A stretch of DNA of 64,000 nucleotides from Bifidobacterium polysaccharolyticum (GTDB lineage Bacteria > Actinomycetota > Actinomycetes > Actinomycetales > Bifidobacteriaceae), in contig NZ_JACFQG010000001.1 in NCBI RefSeq assembly GCF_016101585.1, forward strand, positions 1 through 64,000, written 5' to 3'. Shown in pieces: positions 35,637 through 43,373 of this stretch. The position numbers and the translations under genes are program-made. How positions within the stretch are numbered: position 1 is the stretch's first letter; each line of letters opens with the position of its first letter. The notes beneath the pieces are model-generated. The model saw only the letters and a list, made by a program, of their open reading frames with translations. It was not told the DNA's origin and did no database searches.

Positions 35637-38336
35637 ATGCTTATGTTGTTCGTTGCCAGAAAAATGATGCGGCATGACCTGGGCATGATGATTCCCGCGG
35701 GCATTGCCATTGTCGTCGGAACACTGTTTATTGCCATGACCTTCCTCTTCGGAAATACCATGGACGTTTCCATGCGGCGGATGGTCTCATCCGATGCTGC
35801 TCAGGCCAACTACGCCATCATCCCTGCGGAAGGGAGCCATCCCGATCAGAAGAGGGTGAAGGACTTCAAAACCGAGGAGCTGGCAAAAGTCCCAGGCGTT
35901 CACGGAGTCAGATCAGACACGCAGCTCATGGTGGATGTTCGCGCCGGCAAGATCAAAAGCGAGAGCGTGATTGCCATTCCTATGGCGGATTCATCGTTGA
36001 TGCCGGTCGGTTTGTCCAAGGGATCCTGGCCCAGCGCTGATGACCAAGTGGTCTTACCCGGGCCGACTGTTTCCAGACTCAAGCTCTCCCTGGGTGACAA
36101 GGTGAGTCTGAATCTGTCGCCTAATATGCTGTATATTTCCCAGGACCTTGGGCCGAAAGGGCAGGCCAGCGCTGACCAGGTTGCGGGCAGATTCATATCG
36201 AAGCCCCTGACCTTGTCGGGCGTCAGTTCGAACCAGGGCAACGAGGGCGGCGAGTTTGGCGAGTCGGGCGGCGCAATCGTGCTGACCCCCAAGGCCATAG
36301 ATACTTTTATGGCTACAGCAGGTCTTGGTGAAATCGGTAACCTGTATGCCCAGAACGTTTACCTGAATGTTGGCGGGCAGGGAAGCGACCTTGATGGGAG
36401 TCTGGCTTCTCTGCGCAGGCTCATGCCTTCCGGCTATTCCCTTGAAGACCGTCACACCATGGAGGACAGACTGGTCAAGACCGCGCTCGGTGGTTCCCGA
36501 AACCCCGTGACCACCTTCCTTCTGGTCTTTGGCACACTGGCCATGTTCGTGGCTGCCACCGTCATCGCCAACACCTTCCAGGTCATGGTTGCTCGGCAAC
36601 GTCGCTACTTGGCCCTCCTGAGGACGATAGGCGCCAATAAGAGCCAGGTCAGGGCCAGCGTCCTGATTCGTTCCATCATCCTGGGCGCTGTGGCATCCTT
36701 GATCGGGGTCGGCGCCGCCATTGGCATCATGGCTATTCTGGGTGCAGTTAAGGCTCATACGAATTCCCTCTACTTCCAATTGAAGCTGACTCCGGCGGTT
36801 ATCCTGGTGCCTCTCGTTTTCGGCACTGTCGTTACGATCTTGGCCTCCCTCAACTCCTCATGGGCCGCCACCAGAGTCAGTCCTTTGGAGGCGCTGAGGC
36901 CTGCTGATCTTCTGGAGAACAAACAGACGAGCAGGATACGTCTGTTTTTCAGCGTTGTCATGATTCTGTCGGGCATCACCATGACCGTCTGGTCTCTCTG
37001 GCAGGTCAGGTTCAATGTCACGGGAGACAAGGCCGGCAAGGCATCTGGAGACGGGCCGAATATTGTTGCTGTCATAGCTGTCATCGGCATTATCCTTGCC
37101 TTCCTGGGCATTTTGCTCAGTGCCAATCGTTGGATTCCTTTCATGCTCAAGGGAATCGGATCCCTGGTTTCGCGGGTTGGGCCCTCGTCCACAATCGCCG
37201 TGGCTAACATCGCGCGGAATCATTCCCGTGTGGCGGCAACAGGTACCGCCCTCCTGATCGGTGTGACACTGGTTGCCACGCTGGTCACAGGCGCCGCTAG
37301 CGCCAAGCAGACTATGGCCGACATGCTGGATGAGCACTACTCAGTCGATTTGCAGATCAGCGCTGATGGTCTGGATGCCAAGGCTCTGAACGACATTCGA
37401 CGGATCGACGGGGTTGCACAGGCCGAGCTGGTGCCCCAGTATGCAGCCATGGTCAAATCAGGCGGCGAGAACGGGGCGGGAATGACTATTTTCGCCCTGG
37501 ATGCGCATAAGATCGATCGTCTTCTGAACTCCAGGGTCGGCAAGGATCTTTCCGGACCGGATGCCCTGCTGCTTCCAGAAAGCCTCATGGACAGACAGAA
37601 GGATTTTCACGACGGCGGGAATCTAGGGCTCAATATTCTCAGCCCGATTCAAGGCGACGCTCATGGCGGATCCACGTCGGTGGCTCAAAGACTCTTCGTA
37701 ACTAGCATCTATGCGCCCTACCAGGGGATTGATGCCAGCAATTTATATGGCTTGACTGACTCATCCTTGCTAAATGGCGTTCAGCCTCAGACCGTGCAGA
37801 TCTGGGCCAAGGTTGATGGCTCGCCAACAGTCTCGACGTTTATGGACAAGGTGAAGAGTGCGCTTTCTGGATATTCGGCTGTTTACGTGAAGGGAGGGTT
37901 GGCTGAAAAGCAGCAGTGGGATCGGACCATCGACAGCCTGCTCATGATTATCCTGGGCCTGCTTGCGGTTGCAGTGGCCATCGCCCTGATCGGCGTAGCC
38001 AACACGCTTTCCCTGTCGGTGTTGGAACGTCGGCGGGAGTCTGCCACCCTGCGGGCCATCGGGATGACCCGCAAGCAGATCAGACGTTCCCTGGCTGTGG
38101 AGTCAGGTCTGATAGCCCTGGGGTCGTCCTTGTCCGGCATGGTCCTGGGCCTGCTCTTCGGCTGGGCTGCAGCCTATGAGATCTTCTCCTCTCTGGGGAC
38201 GGTGGCTTTCCCGATTCCTTGGTCCATTGGCCTGGTGATTCTGCTGGTGGCGCTCGTAGCGGCGATTCTGGCAAGCGTCCTGCCTGCAAGGCGCGTCAAC
38301 CGGACTCCACCGGTCGTGGCTCTAGCAGAGGAATGA
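35637..38336 (+). CDS. FtsX-domain ABC permease, cassette 1
   Basis: An 899-residue permease with two FtsX domains. An N-terminal helix is followed by a ~220-residue extracytoplasmic region. A first three-helix FtsX block then carries the coupling helix RRYLALLRTIGANKSQVRAS (~320). After a linker helix and a second outer region comes the C-terminal FtsX block with ERRRESATLRAIGMTRKQIR (~800). This 10-helix layout is typical of antimicrobial-peptide-type permeases in Gram-positive bacteria. Alternative start ATG 35643 is possible. Closely resembles the permease at 39677, indicating a tandem duplication. Confidence 0.9.
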   Translation: MLMLFVARKMMRHDLGMMIPAGIAIVVGTLFIAMTFLFGNTMDVSMRRMVSSDAAQANYAIIPAEGSHPDQKRVKDFKTEELAKVPGVHGVRSDTQLMVDVRAGKIKSESVIAIPMADSSLMPVGLSKGSWPSADDQVVLPGPTVSRLKLSLGDKVSLNLSPNMLYISQDLGPKGQASADQVAGRFISKPLTLSGVSSNQGNEGGEFGESGGAIVLTPKAIDTFMATAGLGEIGNLYAQNVYLNVGGQGSDLDGSLASLRRLMPSGYSLEDRHTMEDRLVKTALGGSRNPVTTFLLVFGTLAMFVAATVIANTFQVMVARQRRYLALLRTIGANKSQVRASVLIRSIILGAVASLIGVGAAIGIMAILGAVKAHTNSLYFQLKLTPAVILVPLVFGTVVTILASLNSSWAATRVSPLEALRPADLLENKQTSRIRLFFSVVMILSGITMTVWSLWQVRFNVTGDKAGKASGDGPNIVAVIAVIGIILAFLGILLSANRWIPFMLKGIGSLVSRVGPSSTIAVANIARNHSRVAATGTALLIGVTLVATLVTGAASAKQTMADMLDEHYSVDLQISADGLDAKALNDIRRIDGVAQAELVPQYAAMVKSGGENGAGMTIFALDAHKIDRLLNSRVGKDLSGPDALLLPESLMDRQKDFHDGGNLGLNILSPIQGDAHGGSTSVAQRLFVTSIYAPYQGIDASNLYGLTDSSLLNGVQPQTVQIWAKVDGSPTVSTFMDKVKSALSGYSAVYVKGGLAEKQQWDRTIDSLLMIILGLLAVAVAIALIGVANTLSLSVLERRRESATLRAIGMTRKQIRRSLAVESGLIALGSSLSGMVLGLLFGWAAAYEIFSSLGTVAFPIPWSIGLVILLVALVAAILASVLPARRVNRTPPVVALAEE

Positions 38337-38781
38337 CGACCAGCAGTCAGATCGCATCAGAGCCAGCCAACTTTCACCAAGGCGCACCTTGGTTGGCGCC
38401 GGGAATGAATGATTTATTCTGCCAGATGATGTTTTCCTTGAGGCTGCTTGGAAGCGAGCCGGCTTGATCGCGGGGACCTCGTTATTCTCGTAGTCGATTA
38501 AGGGGATCGAGGCAATTGTCTCAATCCTCTGGTCTGATGGATCCATGTCTTTAGGCTCATGTCTTTTGTGCTGAACATGATTTGCTTCATCTCCGCAGAG
38601 TCCATCCCCCGTCGCCCGCGTTGATTTGAATGGTGCCAGCTTAACAGGAAGAGTTCTTCAGTGCACTCATCCGTAAGGATGATTATCTTCATCGCTCCTA
38701 GGGAGCATATCGCTGCAGCCGATAGCCGGATACGGTCGGAAGCTGACGGGAGAAAGGCTTCCTCGCGGATAAAGGAGCACC
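38337..38781. other. Intergenic region between the two ABC/FtsX cassettes
   Basis: No gene is supported. CCAAGG at 38377-38382 and CCTTGG at 38387-38392 form a short hairpin soon after the permease stop, possibly a weak terminator. The AT-richer second half probably carries the promoter of cassette 2. GGAG at 38775-38778 is the ribosome binding site of the next gene. Confidence 0.4.
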
Positions 38782-39666
38782 ATGCAGAACAAAGCGGATA
38801 CTTCGTCTTCACAAGGTTTAATCGACAGAGCAGTCCCAGGTGTCGCGGGACCGCCTGCCGTCAGTGCCAGACAGCTGACCAAGGATTATGGGCAAGGTTC
38901 GAACGTCGTCCACGCCCTGCGCGGAATTGACGTGAATTTTGAGCAAGGCCGGTTCACTGCCATCATGGGCCCTTCAGGTTCGGGCAAATCAACACTTATG
39001 CACGTTCTGGCTGGTCTGGATACTGTCACCTCTGGCCATGTCTATATGGCCGCTGATCTTCTGCATTCGAAAAGCGGAGATCGTCACCATCCATCGATTG
39101 ATCAGGCCGGCCGAGTTGACCTGACACGACTGGACGACCGTCAGCTGACTCTGATCAGGCGGAGGCATCTGGGATTCATCTTCCAGAGCTTCAACCTGTT
39201 GCCTATGTTCACTGCCAAACAGAATATCCTCATGCCGCTGGTACTGGACGGCGTTCGGCCTGACAGCTCGTGGATGGAGCAACTGGTAGAGACCCTCGGT
39301 TTGTCGGAGAGGCTGGACCATCTTCCCGGTGAATTATCCGGGGGGCAGCAGCAACGGGTCGCCATCGCCAGAGCGCTGATAACCAAACCCGGTCTGGTCT
39401 TTGCGGACGAACCGACGGGTAACCTGGACCTGGCCGCCAGCACTGGTGTTCTGAAGTTCCTGCGTGATTCCGTGCGCGAGCTGAATCAGACCGTTATCAT
39501 GGTCACTCATGATGCCTATGCCGCATCCTACGCAGATCGTGCGCTTGTCTTTGCCGACGGACGGATTGTTTCGGACCGAAAAGATCCGACAGTGAAAGCC
39601 ATGAACGATCTTCTGGCTGAACAAGTCTCGGCTGGCACTGCCGGCAATTCCCAGTTCCAGGACTAA
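38782..39666 (+). CDS. ABC ATPase of FtsX-type exporter, cassette 2
   Basis: A 294-residue paralogue of the ATPase at 34741, sharing long runs such as SFNLLPMFTAKQNILMPL. Walker A MGPSGSGKST, signature ELSGGQQQRVAIARAL, Walker B VFADEPTGNLDL and H-loop VTHDAYAAS are intact. The loop after the first strand-helix unit differs from the paralogue (KSGDRHHPSIDQAGRVD), so the extra loop is an inherited but diverging feature. Forms a transporter with the permease 10 bp downstream. Confidence 0.93.
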   Translation: MQNKADTSSSQGLIDRAVPGVAGPPAVSARQLTKDYGQGSNVVHALRGIDVNFEQGRFTAIMGPSGSGKSTLMHVLAGLDTVTSGHVYMAADLLHSKSGDRHHPSIDQAGRVDLTRLDDRQLTLIRRRHLGFIFQSFNLLPMFTAKQNILMPLVLDGVRPDSSWMEQLVETLGLSERLDHLPGELSGGQQQRVAIARALITKPGLVFADEPTGNLDLAASTGVLKFLRDSVRELNQTVIMVTHDAYAASYADRALVFADGRIVSDRKDPTVKAMNDLLAEQVSAGTAGNSQFQD

Positions 39667-39676
39667 GGGGTGCATT

Positions 39677-42346
39677 GTGTGGCGGATAACTCGTACGATG
39701 ATGAAGCGCGATGCACGTATGATGATGCCGGCTGGTCTGGCCATCGTTATCGGCACCCTCTTTATGTGCCTGACGCTTCTTTTTGGCAACGTGGCGAATG
39801 CCTCCATGCGTCGCGAAATCAGCATGGATGCAGGTCAAGCCAACTATGCTGTGACATCCAGAAGGGATCAGGACAAGCCGATCCTGCTCGACGAATTCGA
39901 TGGCAAAGGGCTGTCGAAACTGCGCGGTGTTAGTGGTTTGCGCCCTGATGCCGACCTTATGGTGGATACGGAAGCAAACGGTCAGTCCAGCAAGGGAATT
40001 CTGGCCATTGTGAGTGCCAGGCAGGAGCTTATGCCTGTCGATCTGGCTCGGGGGCAATGGCCTGATTCAGACGATCAGGTTGTGCTGCCGCATTCCGTCG
40101 CCAACAGGCTCCAGGTTGGTCTGGGCGATAAGGTGCGCCTCCATCTGTCCCCGCTGATGCTGCCAGGTAGTGATAGTGCTCAGGATTCTTCAAGTAAAGA
40201 ACGCCTTGTCGACCGAGGCACTGTGGACTTGACCATCTCAGGCATCAGCAAGAGCCATGGGGGAAAGTACGACGATTTCGGCGGAGCTGTGGTGCTGACG
40301 GGTTCTCGGATTGAACGCCTGCTGAGTATGGCGGGAATGGTTGGGCCGGAGTCCCTTCCTGTAGGAAACATCTATCTTCAGGTTGATGGACAAGGCAAGG
40401 AACTCCAGAACACTCTGCAAAATATCAGTCGATACGTTCCCGACGGATACCAGCTGGAGGACCGTCGTGCCATGGAGGACAGACTGCTCAGTGAGCAGAC
40501 CGGCAATGGTGTGAACATCATGACTGTTTTCCTCATGACTTTCGGTGTGCTGGCCATGGTGGTGGCTACCTTGGTGATTGCCAACACCTTCCAGATCATG
40601 GTGGCCAGACAGCGCAGGTATCTGGCCCTGCTGAGGGTTATTGGTGCTGATCGATGGCAAATCAGGGCAGGCGTGTTGCAGCAGGCCCTGTTCCTTGGCG
40701 TTATATCTTCCCTGGTCGGCATCTTTTTGGCTATGGGATTGATGGGCCTTGCCGGTTGCCTTGGTTTGCATTCGGGCACCATGAAGCTTGAACTTCTGCT
40801 TACACCTACAGCCCTTCTGGTTCCGTTTGTGCTCGGCGTTCTGGCAACCTTGGTGGCTGCCTTTGGGTCTACTCGTACGGCTATCAGGGTCAGACCGCTT
40901 GAAGCCCTGCAACCAGTGGATCATCAGGAACAAGGCAGCAGGAAGCGGACCGGTTTGTGGATCAGCATCCTGCTGGCAGTCGGCGGCTTGGTATTCGTGA
41001 TCTGGTCCTCTTGGCGCATCACAGAGCTGGTCAGGACAAACTCTGGCGATACAGTCCAGACCAGTAATCAGCAGGAATTATTGCTAGGTCTTGCGGTATT
41101 GGGTGTTTTGCTTATTTTCCTGGGTGCCCTGATGGGTGCGCGTCGATGGATTCCGGCTCTTCTGCGTTGCTTGGGTGGACCTGTGTCCCGGATTGGACCA
41201 TCTTGCAGGGTCGGAGTGGCGAATATCGCTCGAAATCCCTCACGAGTCGCTGCCACAGGTGTTGCTCTGCTGATCGGCGTAACCTTGGTCTCCACTCTGG
41301 CTACAGGTGCGGTAACCACTAAACGGACCTTGGCCAAGGATATTGATCAGCGTTATTCCTTGGATATTGAAATATCCGGTCAGGGGCTGAACAAGAATAA
41401 TGTGCGGGCCATTGAGCGTATCGAAGGTGTTGCTGATGCAGAGCTTGTGCAGCGGTTCAATGCTGAGGTCGAGTCAGGAGGCCCCTCACAAGATTCCATG
41501 ACTGTCTATGCCTTGGATGCTTCACGGATTAGGCGTGTGCTCCATGCCACTCTGGGTCCAGGTATGCAAAGGTCTGATGCGTTGTTGGTGTCGACCAGAA
41601 CGATTTCCAAGCATTCCGGTTACCGGGATGGAAGTCAGTTGAAGTTGTTGATAGCTGATCCTCAGGCGGACGATGAACGTGGAAAAGAGGCAGACGCAAG
41701 AAGAACATTGACTGGGGTCTTTGCCGGATTCGGCGGGCTGGATACCAGTGGCGTCTATGCAATCACGGACTCTCAAAATGTTGCCGGGATTGACACCAAG
41801 ACGCATGAAATCTGGATCAGGACGCAGGGAGATCGCGATGCTGCACTGCTCTTGGATGACATACGTCAGGCTGTTGGAGAGCATGACGACATGGCTATGA
41901 GCGGAGGGCTGACGCAGAAGAGGATATGGGGTGAAAGAATTGATTCCTTGTTGGCAATCATGGTGGCATTGCTGGGCGTTGCCGTCATTATCGCCCTGAT
42001 AGGGGTCTCCAATACTTTGATGATGTCGGTGCTGGAGCGCCGTCGTGAGACTGCCACACTCAGGGCAATCGGCATGAGCAGCGTCCAGGTTCGCCGATCC
42101 TTGGGAGTCGAGGCCTGCATGATTGCCCTAGGAGCCAGTCTGGCTGGAATCGTTCTAGGAACGCTATTCGGGTGGATAGGAGCTTATCAGGTCTTTGTGC
42201 CTTTAGGGTCCGTGACCTTTACCGTACCATGGTCGGCTTTTGCGCTGATACTGCCAGTGGCCTTGCTGGCTGCTGTGGTAGCCAGTGTGCTGCCAGCCAG
42301 GGAGGCAGTCAAGGTTTCACCTATTGAGGCGCTCAGCGACGATTGA
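39677..42346 (+). CDS. FtsX-domain ABC permease, cassette 2
   Basis: GTG 39677 is chosen from AAGGGG just upstream; it yields MWRITRTMMKRDARMMMPAG and 889 residues. Same architecture as the permease at 35637: first FtsX block with RRYLALLRVIGADRWQIRAG (~315), second with ERRRETATLRAIGMSSVQVR (~795), and the shared ending SVLPAREAVKVSPIEALSDD. The outer domains differ more than the membrane blocks, so the two cassettes probably handle different ligands. It ends 19 bp from the stop of the convergent response regulator. Confidence 0.9.
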   Translation: MWRITRTMMKRDARMMMPAGLAIVIGTLFMCLTLLFGNVANASMRREISMDAGQANYAVTSRRDQDKPILLDEFDGKGLSKLRGVSGLRPDADLMVDTEANGQSSKGILAIVSARQELMPVDLARGQWPDSDDQVVLPHSVANRLQVGLGDKVRLHLSPLMLPGSDSAQDSSSKERLVDRGTVDLTISGISKSHGGKYDDFGGAVVLTGSRIERLLSMAGMVGPESLPVGNIYLQVDGQGKELQNTLQNISRYVPDGYQLEDRRAMEDRLLSEQTGNGVNIMTVFLMTFGVLAMVVATLVIANTFQIMVARQRRYLALLRVIGADRWQIRAGVLQQALFLGVISSLVGIFLAMGLMGLAGCLGLHSGTMKLELLLTPTALLVPFVLGVLATLVAAFGSTRTAIRVRPLEALQPVDHQEQGSRKRTGLWISILLAVGGLVFVIWSSWRITELVRTNSGDTVQTSNQQELLLGLAVLGVLLIFLGALMGARRWIPALLRCLGGPVSRIGPSCRVGVANIARNPSRVAATGVALLIGVTLVSTLATGAVTTKRTLAKDIDQRYSLDIEISGQGLNKNNVRAIERIEGVADAELVQRFNAEVESGGPSQDSMTVYALDASRIRRVLHATLGPGMQRSDALLVSTRTISKHSGYRDGSQLKLLIADPQADDERGKEADARRTLTGVFAGFGGLDTSGVYAITDSQNVAGIDTKTHEIWIRTQGDRDAALLLDDIRQAVGEHDDMAMSGGLTQKRIWGERIDSLLAIMVALLGVAVIIALIGVSNTLMMSVLERRRETATLRAIGMSSVQVRRSLGVEACMIALGASLAGIVLGTLFGWIGAYQVFVPLGSVTFTVPWSAFALILPVALLAAVVASVLPAREAVKVSPIEALSDD

Positions 42347-42365
42347 TACCGCCTGACGGCCGGGT

Positions 42366-43055
42366 TCATACCAGGTGGTTTTCGTAAGCGAAGACCACCG
42401 CCTGGACGCGGTCGCGGGCATTGATCTTCTGAAGAATGTGAGTTACATGAGTTTTCACTGTGGGCAGTGAGATCCCCAGATTGTCGGCGATCTCCTGGTT
42501 GCTCAGGCCCTGGGCTATGTGAACCAGGACCTGCAGCTCACGATCAGTGAGCAGGTCCGCCTCGGGATCGCGATAGATCGATCCCGATGGCATGGACCTG
42601 GTCGCAGGCATGTCATGGGCCATATGTTCGATCAGGCGTTTTGTAGCCGAAGGAGCGATGATCGCATTGCCCTGGTGAACTGTACGGATGGAGGTCAGGA
42701 GGGTTTCAGGCTCGGTATCCTTGAGCAGAAATCCTGATGCGCCGGCTTTTATAGCCGCCATGACGTATTCGTCAAGATCGAAGGTGGTTAGCACAATGAC
42801 CCTGGGCTCGGGGCGGTCAGGTGACAAAGCAGTGATACGGCGGGTGGCTGTCAAACCATCCATGCCGGGCATGCGGACATCCATGAGGATCACATCGGGC
42901 CGCAGGCGTGAAGCCAGATCCACTGCTTGCTCGCCGTCCGCGCCTTGGCCGACCACGGTCATGTCATCCTGGGAGCCGATGACCATGGCAAAGCCAGCTC
43001 GGACCAGATCCTGGTCGTCCACGATGGCAACGCTGATGGGTTCGGTCCGTTCCAT
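42366..43055 (-). CDS. NarL/LuxR-type response regulator
   Basis: A 229-residue regulator: receiver domain (1-120) with acidic pair VDDQ at 13-14, phospho-acceptor Asp 59 in VILMDVRMPG, switch Thr in VIVLTTFD and Lys in GFLLKDTEP; LuxR helix-turn-helix at ~167-215 with LTDRELQVLVHIAQGLSNQE and PTVKTHVTHILQKI. Reads in the same direction as the sensor kinase gene upstream at 43374 but with a 318-bp gap. It probably controls the convergent ABC/FtsX cassettes. Confidence 0.93.
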   Translation of the reverse strand: MERTEPISVAIVDDQDLVRAGFAMVIGSQDDMTVVGQGADGEQAVDLASRLRPDVILMDVRMPGMDGLTATRRITALSPDRPEPRVIVLTTFDLDEYVMAAIKAGASGFLLKDTEPETLLTSIRTVHQGNAIIAPSATKRLIEHMAHDMPATRSMPSGSIYRDPEADLLTDRELQVLVHIAQGLSNQEIADNLGISLPTVKTHVTHILQKINARDRVQAVVFAYENHLV

Positions 43056-43373
43056 GACTGCCTGCTTCTTTCCGCTATATGGTGGCCAGCGCCACCATCC
43101 GATTTTATCTGAGTTGAGTGTTGCTTGAAATTACAACTGGATTTAATTTGGAGCCAGGGTAATCGCTGTCTGATTGATTGCTGATTGAGTAATTGTTGGC
43201 TAAGTGACTGTCGTCGGAGAGACTTTCAACTGGTGAAGTTATGCTCGTCAGCAATCGATTCCCGGAGTGGCTAATCTTCGAGTTCGCGATTCATGGAGTG
43301 CTCAATTTTTCGATTGTGCTGATTACCTGACACGGTCATTTTCCTGTTTGCTATCCATAGGAGATGCTCATCA
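43056..43373. other. Gap between sensor kinase and response regulator genes
   Basis: AT-rich 318-bp stretch without a gene. GGTGGC (43081-43086) and GCCACC (43091-43096) form a small perfect hairpin close to the response regulator start. The gap means the regulator may have its own promoter. Confidence 0.4.
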
